Notes: a model not told the origin generated them from the letters alone. A stretch of DNA of 64,000 bases from Cellulomonas denverensis (GCF_012396125.1 NZ_JAAXOX010000010.1:1-64000); one strand, 5' to 3'; positions 1-9,836 are shown, counted from the stretch's first letter. Numbers and translations: made by a program.

Positions 1-3000
1 CACCGTTGTCAGTCCACTCACCAGGAATGGGCTCACCAGTCTCGGGGTCAACGATGGACGGCGTCGCGCCCTCCTCAACACCCTCAACCTCGACCTTCTC
101 ACCCTGCGTCGGCGGAACCACCGGAGCCTCCGGAGCAGTGGTATCCACCACCACACCCACCGGATCGGACTCGTTCCCAGCCGGATCGGTGACAACGACC
201 TCAGCCTTGTCACCCTCGGTCAGCGGGGTCTCCGGAACGAACGTCCAGTTACCACCACCATTGTCAGTCCACTCACCAGGAATGGGCTCACCAGTCTCAG
301 GGTCAACGATGGACGGCGTCGCGCCCTCCTCAACACCCTCAACCTCGACCTTCTCACCCTGCGTCGGCGGAACCACCGGAGCAGCCGGAGCCACCGCGTC
401 CACAGTCACCAGGGACTGCGGGCTGGTGTTGCCGGAGGGCATCGTCGCCACCGCACCGACGACGGTGCCGTCGACCAGTGCCGGATCGAACGGAACGGAG
501 AACCGACCGTTCTGGTCCGCCTCCACCACGGCCAGTTCCTCACCGGAAGGCTCCAGAGTGAGGCGCACGCTGGCGCCAGGAAGGGTGGAACCGGTGATCA
601 CCGAACCATTGGTCGGGTTCAGCACCGGAGCATCCGGCACTCGGGTGTCGATGGTGATCGACGTACCGTCGGAGGCATTGCCCGCCGGGTCGGTCGCCAC
701 CGCGGTCACGACCATGCCATCGGTCAACGCCGGGTCGAAGGTGCAGTTGAAGGCACCAGAGACCGGGTCGGTGATCACACGGCACAGCTCGTTGCCCTCG
801 GAGTCGGTCAGGGTGACCGTCGAGCCCGGCTCGGCAGTACCACTGACACTCGACCCGTTGGACGGGTTGAGGACCGGTGCGTCCGGAGCAGTGGTGTCCA
901 CCACCACACCCACCGGGTCGGACTCGTTACCGGCCGGGTCGGTGACAACGACCTCAGCCTTGTCACCCTCGGTCAGCGGGGTCTCCGGAACAAACGTCCA
1001 GTTACCGTCGCCGTTGTCAGTCCACTCACCAGGAATGGGCTCACCGGTCTCGGGGTCAACGATGGACGGCGTCGCGCCCTCCTCAACACCCTCAACCTCG
1101 ACCTTCTCACCCTGGGTGGGCGGAACCGTCGGGTCAGCCGGCGGGGTCTGGTCAATCTCGACCGTCACCTTCTCCGACTCGTTACCGGCCGGGTCAGTGA
1201 CAACGACCTCAGCCTTGTCACCCTCGGTCAGCGGGGTCTCCGGCACGAACGTCCAGGAACCAGCACCGTTGTCAGTCCACTCACCAGGAATGGGCTCACC
1301 AGTCTCGGGGTCAACGATGGACGGCGTCGCGCCCTCCTCAACACCCTCAACCTCGACCTTCTCACCCTGCGTCGGCGGAACCACCGGAGCCTCCGGAGCA
1401 GTGGTATCCACCACCACACCCACCGGATCGGACTCGTTCCCAGCCGGATCGGTGACAACGACCTCAGCCTTGTCACCCTCGGTCAGCGGGGTCTCCGGAA
1501 CAAACGTCCAGGAACCACCACCATTGTCAGTCCACTCACCAGGAATGGGCTCACCGGTCTCAGGGTCAACGATGGACGGCGTCGCGCCCTCCTCAACACC
1601 CTCAACCTCGACCTTCTCACCCTGCGTCGGCGGAACCACCGGAGCAGCCGGAGCCACCGCGTCGACCACGACCAGGGCCGGGTCGGACTCGTACCCGTTC
1701 TCATCCACCGCGGTCACCACGACCTCGGTGCCATCCTCCAGCGGGAGGCTCGGCACGAAGGTGAAGGAACCGTCGGGGTCCACCACGAGCGAGCCGGGAA
1801 TCTCGTTGCCCTGCCCGTCCTCGAGGCGAACGGTCGCACCCGGATCGATCTGACCGGTGACGTCCTTCCCGTTGGACGGGTTGACCACCGGAGTGGACGG
1901 AGTCGCCACGAACTCCACCGTCGCACTGTCGTCGGCAACCGCACCATCGATGGTGAAGCTGATGGTGGCCGTGCCCGGGGTCAGCGAGGACACCGTGGCG
2001 GTGTACGTGCCATCTCCGTTCGGCACAGCCGCAGTGGCGGTGCCCACGGTGGTGGTGACGGACACGGGGTACTCATCCGTGACCACGTTGCCGAAGCCGT
2101 CCTTGAGGGTCACGGTCACCGTGCTGGTGTCCGTGCCGTTCGCCTGAACCGGGGAGGTCGCGGCGATGCTCGACTCAGAGGTCGAGGCCTCGCCGGCGGT
2201 GAAGACCAGAGTCTTGGTCTCACCGATCCGGTCGGCGCCGAGCGTCACCGACACCGGGTACTCCCCGGCGATCTCCGACGTCAGGGTCAACGTGACCTTG
2301 CCCTCGGCGTCAGAGACGTAGGGACCGGACTCGGCCACCGTGATGCCGGTGGGCAGGTCGAGCCCAATGGTGGCTCCCGAGACCGGGTTCCCGTTGGCGT
2401 CGTTCACCTGCACGACCGCGGTGAACGCCTCCCCGGCAGGGAGCGGCCCCTCCGGGGTCACGGTCCAGCTCGACGCGGTGGCCGAAGCGGCCCCGTTCAC
2501 GAACTCGACGGTCTGCCCGCTACCCGACACCTCAGTGCCGTCGATGGCAGCGGTCACCGCGAACTCACCCGCCTGCGTGGAGGTGATGTCGACCGTGGCC
2601 ACACCGTTGGCCCCCGAGACGGCGGTCGGCGCGCTGAGCTGCGGGCCGTCCGCGACACCGAAGGCCACCGTGGCGCCTTCAACCGGGTTGCCGTAGGCGT
2701 CGGTGACCTTCACCGTCGCACGGTGCGCGGACTGACCATCGGCCTCCACCGCACCCGGGGTGACGGTCATGGCGGACGTCTCCGCAGAGGCCGCACCGGC
2801 GGTCCAGACCACCTTCGCCCCCTGGCCACCAACGAGCTGCCCATCGATCAGGGCGCGCAGCGTGAACTCACCAGCGAGGGTGGAGTTCACCGTGGTGACG
2901 GCATTGCCGTTCTCGTCCGCGTAGGCGGAGAGCTGGGTCAGTCGCGGCTCGGTGACCACGTTGCCTGCCGCGTCGCGCACCTCGAAGGTGACGGCGGTGG

Positions 3001-6000
3001 TCGGCACCGGGTTGCCGTTGGCGTCCTGAGCCAGGACGGTCGCGGTATAGGTGTTGTCGCCCTCACGACCCACCGACAGCGGACCCTCAGGGGCCACGGT
3101 CAGGGTCGAGTCAGCGGCACTCACCGAACCGGTCACGAAGGTGACCGTCGCCGGGCTGCCGTTCAGCAGCGGCTCGCCGTTCACGGTTGCGGTGACGTCG
3201 AAGGAACCGGCGGTCGTGGAGACGACGTTGAGTTCCGCGACTCCAGCCGAGTTGGTGGTCTTGGTCGTGCTTCCTCCACCGGCGGCGGCAATGCCTCCGC
3301 CCGGGAGCTGGAACGCGACCTCGGCACCGGACACCGGGTTACCCAGGCTGTCACGCACGGTGGCAGTCAGGGTGTGAGCGGCCGCCCCATCGGCGAGCCG
3401 ACTGCCCGAGGTGGCCGACAGAGTCGACTTGCCGTCCTCGGTCAGGTCCGGGGCACCGGCGATCCACGTGCGGTTGAGAGCCGGCAGCGGCTGCGCCGTG
3501 CCATTGACCGTGAGGTACGCGGTCAGACGCGAGGTCTGAGCCACGGTGGAGGTGAAGTCCACAGCCATCCGGCCGTCGGCATCGGTGGTCCCCACCAGCG
3601 GCTGCTCGGCCACGGTGGGCTCAGCAGTGATCACCACGGTCACACCCGAGACAGGGTTGCCTCCGGCGTCCCGCGCCTGCACCACACCGGTGTACGTCGA
3701 CTCCGCACCGGAGCCTGCCGCCAGCGGTCCCTCGGGAGAGATGGTGAACGAGGACTGTGACATGTCCACGACACCGGCAGAGAACGCCACCGTGGCCGGG
3801 GAACCGTTGACGATCTGCACGCCACCCACCGACGCGGTCACGTCGTAGGTGCCGGCAGTACTGGAGACCACGTCGAGCGCGGCCACACCGGACTCGTTGG
3901 TGCTCACCGTGGTCGAACCGCCGGCGGCGACAGCGAGGCCCTCGGCGAGAGCGAAGTCGACCTCGATGTCCGGCACCGGGTTGCCGTACTGGTCCACCAG
4001 CGTGGCGGACACCGTGTGCGGGGTGTTGCCGTCGGCGATCCGGGTCCCGGTCGTGGCCGACAGGTGCGATCCACCCTCCGCGCTCAGGTCCGGAGAGCCG
4101 GCCGTGAACACCAGGGTGTGCGCCGAACCGATCCGGTCGGCACCGACATAGGCCGACACCGGGAAGGATCCGGCGGTGGTCGAGGTCAGGTGCACCACGA
4201 CCTGCCCCTTGTCGTCGGACAGGTACGGACCCGACTCGACGACCGACACACCGGTCGGCACCGTGAACGACACCTCCTGTCCGGCGCCGACGGCGTTGCC
4301 CGTGGCGTCGTTGAGCTGCACGGTGGCGGTGAACTGCGCGCCGACCTCCTGCGCACTCTCAGGAGTGACGGCCCAGGAAGAACGCGCCGCGGAAACAGCT
4401 CCGGTGATGAACGTCACCGTGGCCGGGCTGCCCTCGGTGATCTGCTCGCCGTTGACCGTGGCCGTGACCTCGTACGTGCGGGCGGTGGTCGAGGACACCA
4501 GCACCCGGTAGGTCCCGTCCGCGCCGGTGGTCCCGGTGACCGAACCGGTGGGAGTCAGGCCCTCCGGCAGGGAGAACTCGACCTCGGCGCCCTGAACCAG
4601 GTTCCCGAAGGCGTCGACGGCCTTGACCGTGACGGAGTGAGTGGCCTTCCCGTTGGCCTCGACCGCACCGGTGGAAGCGGTGATGGACGATCCGCCCTCA
4701 CCCACGACCGGCGCGCCCGCCACGAAGGCGAAGGACACTCCGGCACCCGGCTGGACCGCGACACCGTTGACCGAGGCGGTCACGGTGGAGCTGCCCGCGG
4801 TCGAGGAAGCGAGGTGCAGCAGGGCCACACCGTCGGCACCCGTGGTCACCTCGGTCGAGCCCAGTGCGACCGCCGTGCCATTGATCGCGAACTGGACCGG
4901 CACACCAGCGACCGGGTTGCGGTTCGCGTCGATCAAGGTGACCGCAGCGGTGTGCACGTTGTCGACGCTCTCGACGACCACGGTCGCCGGGTCCGAGACC
5001 GTCCGGTTCCCCGTGGTCTGCGCGGTCAGCGCCGAGGCGCCCGCCGCGAGATCCGGCGCTCCGGCCGCGTAGACCGCGGTGACGGTGCCGATGACCAGGT
5101 CCCCGTTGTAGCTGACGGTGACCGGGTGGTCACCGGCGACGGTGGAACGCACGGTGGCGGTGTAGATGCCCGGCGTGCCGGTCTCGGTGAAGGCAGAGAC
5201 CGTCACACCCTTCTGGGTGCTGGTTCCGGCCAGGTCGCCGGCCGAACCGGTGACGCCGTTGCCATGGGCATCACGAAGCACCGTGGTGATGGTGTGCGAG
5301 GCGACGCCGTCGGCCGCACGCGGGTCCTGGTCGTCGATGCTGACCGAGGACAGTCCCTCACCCACCACCGGGGCACCCGCGACGAAGTTCACCGTCTTGG
5401 GCGACTCGGGCAGCTCGGTGGGCGAGCCGTTCTGCACCACGAAGGCGCGAATGTCCGCGCTCATCAAGGTCGTGGCGGTGAAGGTGGCGGTGTAGGTGCC
5501 GTCACCGTGATCGGTGACGTCCGAGACCTGCACGCCCTCGGGCGCGGAGAAGGAGACGTCGGCACCGGCCATCGGCTCGCCTCGCGAGTCGTTGATGGTG
5601 GCGGTGGCCACAGCCGCCTGCGTGCCGTCCGCGGTGACCCGCAGCGGCTCCAGAGTCCAGGAGGACCGGCTGGCGTCGGCACCGGACGAGTAGGTGTACT
5701 CGACCGTCAGGTCGCTGCCACGCGTGATCGCCGAACCCGGGATCGAGACCTGGCGGGTGTTCAGGTTCACCGAGGAACCGGGCACCTCGGCACCGGTCTT
5801 CGTGTCGACGACCTTCGCGCCGACCAGGGACCAGCCCTCGGGGATGGTGTTGTTGGCGACGCTGACGTCCTGGCCGACGTTCGACACGGCGTGCGACACC
5901 GGCGAGTAGGTCAGGGCGTTGGACAGCGAGGGCCGGAAGGTGACCGAGTTCGCCGAGGGGGCGGTGGTCGAGATCGGCCCGGTGAGCTGGTAGCCGAAGT

Positions 6001-8251
6001 CACCGTCGGCGACCTCGTTCAGCGTGGTGGCCGCGACCCGGATCACGGCGTTGGCGATGGAGACCCGGTAGTCCTCGATCTCACCGCGGTTCACCCAGGG
6101 GGTGGTGTTGGCCGCTGCCGAGCCCTGCGCGGGCTGGTACTGGCCGTTGGTGTTGTCCGGCTCGGTGATCGAGTCGGCATCGGTCGCCACCGCACGCAGC
6201 CAGGTGGACGACAGTCCACCGGCGGGGTCGGGGCTGGTGGGGACCTGCAGGGTCGCGACGGCGTCGTCGGCACCCGCGTAGAGGTACTTCTGCGCCGCAC
6301 TTCCGGCCTGACCGGTCGTGCTGGTGCTGTTGGTGCGGAAGTCGGACGGACTGTTCGTCGCCGCCAGCCAGGCGGACAGCTGGGCGTTGCCCGCCGCGTC
6401 GCCCTGCAGGTTGCCGATCACGTCGTACTCGTTGCCGACCGCCAGGATGGTGGTGTTGTCCTGCAGCGCGATCCGGCCGTTCGGCCCGGCGATCGCAACA
6501 CCGTCGTCGGTGGCGTGGTTGTTGGTGGTCGAGCCATCGGTGAACTCGCCACGCGTGTCGCCCAGACGCAGCGTGCTGTCCGGGTCGTAGTCGTACAGCC
6601 GCGGGCCCTGCTGGGCAGCGGTGGAGGAGAAGGCTGCGTCACCCCACGAACCGGTCCCGGCGGCGTAGACGCCGAAGTCGGCCGAGGTGACCTCCATCGG
6701 GGTGTTCACCGTCACCGTGGAGAGGATCGGCATCGCGTCCAGGTTCTCGGTGCCACCGATCGCCCCGACGCTCGGGTCGGCCGCGGGCATCGCGATCCGG
6801 CCCTCACAGGCACCGGAGGTGTCCCGGAAGTCCCCGCGCAGGCAGTGCGCAGTCACCGAGTTGATCGAGCCGCTGGAACGGCCGGCGGCGTAGGTCTGCA
6901 CGGCATTGACACCGTTCACCTGCGGCTGGGCCAGCCGGACCTGGTAGGTCTTGCTGGACGAGTTCAGGATGAAGGAGTAGTTGCCGGCGCCGTCGGTCTG
7001 GCGGGTCCCGAGCAGGGTGCCCGCGTCGTCGTAGAGCGCCACGGTCTGCCCGGCCAAGCCGGTCTCGCCGGAGTCGATCACACCGTTGCCGTTGGCGTCG
7101 TTGTACACGACACCGTCCAGCACCGGGGCGGTCTGCGCCGCGGCCAGGTCCTGACCCAGCGAGGTGTCGGAGGTCCTCGCCTGGACGACCATCGACAGCG
7201 GGTCGACCCGGACGATTCCGGCCGTCGACCAGTCGCGGGTGGCCTGCAGGTAGAGCTGGCCGTTGTGGAAGGCCATGCCGTAGAAGCCGTCGGAGACGTA
7301 GTTCGAACCGTCGGCGTTCTTCATCTGACCCACGACGTTGTAGCGCCACTGGGCCTGGTCGGCACCGGGAACCACACGCACCAGGTACACGGTGTTACCC
7401 GCGCCCTTCACGGTCAGGTAGAAGTTGCCCTCGGCGTCGATGGCCATGTCCGAGGCGACGTACCCGCTCGGCCAGCAGCCGTCAGCGGCGGCGAAGATGT
7501 CGTCGGCGGCGGTGTTCGGCACCAGTTTGCCCGACCCGCGGGTGGTCCCGGTCGTCGGGTCGTAGATCGCCAGGCGGAACGACGCGTTGATGCCGGCGCA
7601 CTCACCCGAGGACAGGTACAGCTCACCGGTGCTCTGGTAGACCTCACCACCGGACCAGTAGTTGTAGGCGGTGCTCAGGCCCGAACTCACACGCGGCGTC
7701 GGCACGAAGTGCACCTTGCCGGTCGTCTGACCCTCGTCATAGGCGGCGATGGGGATGTAGTCGGTCCACGGGGTCGGGTAGCCCGCGGGCCAGTTCCCCA
7801 CGGTCCGCCCGTCGCCCCAGGTCCAGGCGTACATCCGCGGCGTGCGCTCACCATTGGCGCCACCACCATCGACCGCCAGCGTCGACAACGGGTCACCTGA
7901 GATGTACGGACCGGGAGAAGTCATCACCGGGGTGGTGCGCGAACCAGTGACCACACCCTGGGCGGAGTCCTCGGTCAGCGGGTAGGTGAAGTAGTACGTC
8001 CCCTGCCCACCCCACAACGCGTACTCGTCATACACGAACGGAGACGGCAGCGGCTGAGCATTCCCCAGGTCCAGAATCGGGGCAGTGGTCGCAGCCGAGG
8101 CGGACGAGGCCGTGAGCACCGTCCCGCTCAGGAGAGTCCCCGCTCCGAGGGCGAGAGCGGTGCCGGCGGCCAGCAGCCGCCGCACCGTGCCCCGCTTCCG
8201 CGGTGATGTTGGGACCGCCTGGTTGGCGGTCCCCCTGATTGTTCTACGCAT
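1..8251 (-). CDS. Giant secreted multi-Ig-domain surface protein (C-terminus beyond window)
   Basis: The frame stays open from the ATG at 8251 (GAGGG Shine-Dalgarno just upstream) to the left edge, about 2750 residues, with no stop. Residues 1-57 form a Sec signal peptide with a long basic n-region ending near SASAA. Residues ~58-370 look like a beta-propeller-type extracellular head. Residues ~374-450 hold an SdrD/Cna-B-like fold (YNDANGNGVIDSGETG), and ~730-750 a GEVED-type motif (NRGEIEDYRV). Residues ~790-2030 are about 12 invasin/intimin-type Big_1 domains, most ending in a short F-x-A/T-G linker. Residues ~2040 to the edge are ~85-residue Ig modules (DPAGNES, DTTAPEAPVV). The likely role is adhesion or cell-surface stalk formation, inferred from architecture. 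The C-terminal anchor (LPXTG, SLH or other) is not visible. Apparently monocistronic, with its own upstream regulatory region. Confidence 0.93.
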   Translation of the reverse strand, partial: MRRTIRGTANQAVPTSPRKRGTVRRLLAAGTALALGAGTLLSGTVLTASSASAATTAPILDLGNAQPLPSPFVYDEYALWGGQGTYYFTYPLTEDSAQGVVTGSRTTPVMTSPGPYISGDPLSTLAVDGGGANGERTPRMYAWTWGDGRTVGNWPAGYPTPWTDYIPIAAYDEGQTTGKVHFVPTPRVSSGLSTAYNYWSGGEVYQSTGELYLSSGECAGINASFRLAIYDPTTGTTRGSGKLVPNTAADDIFAAADGCWPSGYVASDMAIDAEGNFYLTVKGAGNTVYLVRVVPGADQAQWRYNVVGQMKNADGSNYVSDGFYGMAFHNGQLYLQATRDWSTAGIVRVDPLSMVVQARTSDTSLGQDLAAAQTAPVLDGVVYNDANGNGVIDSGETGLAGQTVALYDDAGTLLGTRQTDGAGNYSFILNSSSKTYQVRLAQPQVNGVNAVQTYAAGRSSGSINSVTAHCLRGDFRDTSGACEGRIAMPAADPSVGAIGGTENLDAMPILSTVTVNTPMEVTSADFGVYAAGTGSWGDAAFSSTAAQQGPRLYDYDPDSTLRLGDTRGEFTDGSTTNNHATDDGVAIAGPNGRIALQDNTTILAVGNEYDVIGNLQGDAAGNAQLSAWLAATNSPSDFRTNSTSTTGQAGSAAQKYLYAGADDAVATLQVPTSPDPAGGLSSTWLRAVATDADSITEPDNTNGQYQPAQGSAAANTTPWVNRGEIEDYRVSIANAVIRVAATTLNEVADGDFGYQLTGPISTTAPSANSVTFRPSLSNALTYSPVSHAVSNVGQDVSVANNTIPEGWSLVGAKVVDTKTGAEVPGSSVNLNTRQVSIPGSAITRGSDLTVEYTYSSGADASRSSWTLEPLRVTADGTQAAVATATINDSRGEPMAGADVSFSAPEGVQVSDVTDHGDGTYTATFTATTLMSADIRAFVVQNGSPTELPESPKTVNFVAGAPVVGEGLSSVSIDDQDPRAADGVASHTITTVLRDAHGNGVTGSAGDLAGTSTQKGVTVSAFTETGTPGIYTATVRSTVAGDHPVTVSYNGDLVIGTVTAVYAAGAPDLAAGASALTAQTTGNRTVSDPATVVVESVDNVHTAAVTLIDANRNPVAGVPVQFAINGTAVALGSTEVTTGADGVALLHLASSTAGSSTVTASVNGVAVQPGAGVSFAFVAGAPVVGEGGSSITASTGAVEANGKATHSVTVKAVDAFGNLVQGAEVEFSLPEGLTPTGSVTGTTGADGTYRVLVSSTTARTYEVTATVNGEQITEGSPATVTFITGAVSAARSSWAVTPESAQEVGAQFTATVQLNDATGNAVGAGQEVSFTVPTGVSVVESGPYLSDDKGQVVVHLTSTTAGSFPVSAYVGADRIGSAHTLVFTAGSPDLSAEGGSHLSATTGTRIADGNTPHTVSATLVDQYGNPVPDIEVDFALAEGLAVAAGGSTTVSTNESGVAALDVVSSTAGTYDVTASVGGVQIVNGSPATVAFSAGVVDMSQSSFTISPEGPLAAGSGAESTYTGVVQARDAGGNPVSGVTVVITAEPTVAEQPLVGTTDADGRMAVDFTSTVAQTSRLTAYLTVNGTAQPLPALNRTWIAGAPDLTEDGKSTLSATSGSRLADGAAAHTLTATVRDSLGNPVSGAEVAFQLPGGGIAAAGGGSTTKTTNSAGVAELNVVSTTAGSFDVTATVNGEPLLNGSPATVTFVTGSVSAADSTLTVAPEGPLSVGREGDNTYTATVLAQDANGNPVPTTAVTFEVRDAAGNVVTEPRLTQLSAYADENGNAVTTVNSTLAGEFTLRALIDGQLVGGQGAKVVWTAGAASAETSAMTVTPGAVEADGQSAHRATVKVTDAYGNPVEGATVAFGVADGPQLSAPTAVSGANGVATVDITSTQAGEFAVTAAIDGTEVSGSGQTVEFVNGAASATASSWTVTPEGPLPAGEAFTAVVQVNDANGNPVSGATIGLDLPTGITVAESGPYVSDAEGKVTLTLTSEIAGEYPVSVTLGADRIGETKTLVFTAGEASTSESSIAATSPVQANGTDTSTVTVTLKDGFGNVVTDEYPVSVTTTVGTATAAVPNGDGTYTATVSSLTPGTATISFTIDGAVADDSATVEFVATPSTPVVNPSNGKDVTGQIDPGATVRLEDGQGNEIPGSLVVDPDGSFTFVPSLPLEDGTEVVVTAVDENGYESDPALVVVDAVAPAAPVVPPTQGEKVEVEGVEEGATPSIVDPETGEPIPGEWTDNGGGSWTFVPETPLTEGDKAEVVVTDPAGNESDPVGVVVDTTAPEAPVVPPTQGEKVEVEGVEEGATPSIVDPETGEPIPGEWTDNGAGSWTFVPETPLTEGDKAEVVVTDPAGNESEKVTVEIDQTPPADPTVPPTQGEKVEVEGVEEGATPSIVDPETGEPIPGEWTDNGDGNWTFVPETPLTEGDKAEVVVTDPAGNESDPVGVVVDTTAPDAPVLNPSNGSSVSGTAEPGSTVTLTDSEGNELCRVITDPVSGAFNCTFDPALTDGMVVTAVATDPAGNASDGTSITIDTRVPDAPVLNPTNGSVITGSTLPGASVRLTLEPSGEELAVVEADQNGRFSVPFDPALVDGTVVGAVATMPSGNTSPQSLVTVDAVAPAAPVVPPTQGEKVEVEGVEEGATPSIVDPETGEPIPGEWTDNGGGNWTFVPETPLTEGDKAEVVVTDPAGNESDPVGVVVDTTAPEAPVVPPTQGEKVEVEGVEEGATPSIVDPETGEPIPGEWTDNG
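6..1778 (-). repeat. In-gene tandem array of 255-bp (85-residue) modules
   Basis: Near-identical units of exactly 255 bp start at 6, 261, 1014, 1269 and 1524; three more divergent units fill 516-1013. The units starting at 6 and 1269 differ at only about three bases across 255. The identity continues into the next unit, so a block of about 400 bp (6 to ~405) recurs at 1269 to ~1668, an in-frame offset of 1263 bp. Synonymous positions are also identical, which points to recent duplication or gene conversion. The array continues past the left edge. Confidence 0.9.
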
Positions 8252-8367
8252 CGACCCTCGCTTCGGTTGCACGACTGACGTCGCCCTCACGGGCACACGG
8301 ATATCCCGGTCACTGTCGGCGCCGAATCAGTGCAGGCGTGCCTCTGCACGGTCTCTCACGGGGCCAA

Positions 8368-8384
8368 ACACGTGGATCACGTGT
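8368..8384. promoter_or_regulatory. Perfect palindrome ACACGTG-GAT-CACGTGT upstream of the giant surface gene
   Basis: A 7-3-7 perfect inverted repeat lies 117 bases upstream of the giant gene's ATG in the 286-base gap before the SDR gene. Size and symmetry suit a dimeric repressor or activator site. No regulator gene sits next to it, so the binding protein is unknown. Confidence 0.45.
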
Positions 8385-8481
8385 CTCTAGGCCGTCAGTC
8401 ACGGGCTTCAAAGGCCCCAATAGCCGCGCTCCACACTGAGCGCACACTGACCTCCCCCGCGCGGACACTCACCAGCACGCA

Positions 8482-8519
8482 GACGAGCCCGGCACACCAC
8501 GGGGTGTGCCGGGCTCGTC
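8482..8519 (-). terminator. Hairpin terminator of the SDR gene
   Basis: A perfect 17-bp stem (8482-8498 with 8503-8519) with a four-base loop ACGG begins 18 bases past the SDR stop codon. There is no T-tract, as is usual for high-GC actinomycetes. It separates the SDR transcript from the giant-gene promoter region. Confidence 0.7.
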
Positions 8520-8537
8520 AGGGACGGGCAGAGTGGC

Positions 8538-9431
8538 TCAGGGCAGCGGACGACCGCCGGTGACGCCGATCCGGTCGCCGGTGATGTAGCTGGACTCCTG
8601 CGAGGCGTAGAACACGTACGCCGGGGCGAGCTCGGCAGGCTGCCCGGCCCGTCCGAGCGGGGTGTCGCCGCCGAACTGTTCGACCTTCTCCGCCGGCATG
8701 GTCGCCGGGATCAGCGGGGTCCAGATCGGGCCGGGGGCGACCGCGTTGACCCGGATGCCGTCCTCGGCGAGCTGCTGCGCCAGGCCCTTGGTGAAGTTCC
8801 AGATCCCGGCCTTGGTGACCGCGTAGTCGATCAGCTGCGGGCTGGGCTCGAAGGCCTGGATCGAGGTGGTGTTGATGATGCTGGCGCCCGCGGACAGGTG
8901 CGGCAGCGCGGCCTGGGTGATCCAGAACATCGCGTACAGGTTGGTGCGCAGCGTGCGGTCGAGCTGCTCGGTGGTCAGGTCCGCGAGGCCACCGTCCTGG
9001 GACATCTGGAAGGCCGCGTTGTTGACCAGGATGTCCAACCCGCCGAACTCGGCGACCACCGACCCGGGCAGCGAGCGGGCGTGCGCCTCGTCCCGGATGT
9101 CGCCGGGCAGGGTGAGCGCACGGCGGCCGGCCTCGCGGATCCAGCGCACGGTCTCCTGCGCGTCGTCCTCCTCCTCCGGCAGGTAGGCGATCGCCACGTC
9201 GGCACCCTCCCGGGCGAAGGCGATGGCGACCGCGCGGCCGATGCCGGAGTCGCCGCCGGTGATCAGCGCGCGCTTGCCGGCCAACCGACCGGAGCCCACG
9301 TAGCTGCGCTCGCCGTGGTCCGGCTGCTGGGACATCTCGGCCGTGTGGCCCGGGTGCTCGATGGTCTCCGCGGGCTGCTCCGGGGTCGGATGCTGGGTGC
9401 GGGGGTCCTGGGGAGTGGTCTGGTCGTTCAT
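8538..9431 (-). CDS. SDR-family oxidoreductase (YhdF/YghA-like)
   Basis: 297 residues. After a hydrophilic ~45-residue Pro/Gln-rich N-terminus comes a Rossmann fold with the nucleotide-binding motif TGGDSGIGRA, the NNAA motif, a catalytic serine (NTTS), and the YAVTK active-site Tyr/Lys. The sequence ends with the ITGDRIGVTGG motif of the family. This matches the YghA/YhdF or general-stress-protein-39 group of NAD(P)-dependent dehydrogenases, often annotated as glucose 1-dehydrogenase-like; the true substrate is not known. I chose the ATG at 9431 because GGAGAGG lies just upstream and the longer frame adds only arginine-rich non-family residues. It is monocistronic, with a strong hairpin after the stop. 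Confidence 0.9.
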   Translation of the reverse strand: MNDQTTPQDPRTQHPTPEQPAETIEHPGHTAEMSQQPDHGERSYVGSGRLAGKRALITGGDSGIGRAVAIAFAREGADVAIAYLPEEEDDAQETVRWIREAGRRALTLPGDIRDEAHARSLPGSVVAEFGGLDILVNNAAFQMSQDGGLADLTTEQLDRTLRTNLYAMFWITQAALPHLSAGASIINTTSIQAFEPSPQLIDYAVTKAGIWNFTKGLAQQLAEDGIRVNAVAPGPIWTPLIPATMPAEKVEQFGGDTPLGRAGQPAELAPAYVFYASQESSYITGDRIGVTGGRPLP

Positions 9432-9596
9432 GCCTCTCCATCCTCCGCGCGTCGCGCGATCCCGCCACTCGTGACGCGACTCACCGACTGTCTGCACAGG
9501 CCAGACACACCTGTGCCACGGCGTACCCCCGCCGTGCCGCCTAGGGTTGTCGCGGCGCGGGACCTGCGAGCCCGCGACGGACCTCCTGGAGGACAG

Positions 9597-9836
9597 ATGG
9601 ACACCGACGGCGACTACGTCGAGATCTGGGGCGACCGGCTCTCGCTGCGCGACCTGCTGATCGCGCTGGCGGCCTGCGCGGTCCCCACGGTCGCCGCGGT
9701 CTGGCTGGGCTCGCTGGCCGGCGGGCAGCCGCTGTTCTGGGGTCTGGGCGGCGCCGCCCTCGGCTTCGCGATCGCCTGCGTGGTGATCCGGCCGAAGCGG
9801 GACGTGCGGATCGTCGACGACCCGGGCACCGACTGA
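9597..9836 (+). CDS. Small two-TM membrane protein upstream of TctA-like permease
   Basis: 79 residues, ATG preceded by GGAGGAC. The protein has a short acidic N-terminus (DTDGDYVEIWGD), two hydrophobic segments (about residues 19-40 and 45-63) and a charged tail (RPKRDVRIVDDPGTD). No family is recognised. It lies 65 bases upstream of the permease on the same strand. TctB subunits of tripartite tricarboxylate transporters occupy the same position but are about twice as long with four TM helices, so calling this a reduced TctB is only a guess. Confidence 0.75.
   Translation: MDTDGDYVEIWGDRLSLRDLLIALAACAVPTVAAVWLGSLAGGQPLFWGLGGAALGFAIACVVIRPKRDVRIVDDPGTD

Noticed and set aside
6-1778. CRISPR array
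   Set aside because: The repeats are 255 bp, contiguous, in frame and coding; no spacers and no cas genes.
6-1853. 615-codon plus-strand open frame rich in Ser/Thr/Val/Pro
   Set aside because: It is antisense to the Ig-repeat gene and arises from its biased composition and repeats; the minus frame has signal peptide, domains and continuous reading.
4016-7900. 1294-codon plus-strand open frame rich in Arg/Gly/His
   Set aside because: Antisense shadow of the same surface-protein gene, with no domain and no ribosome site.
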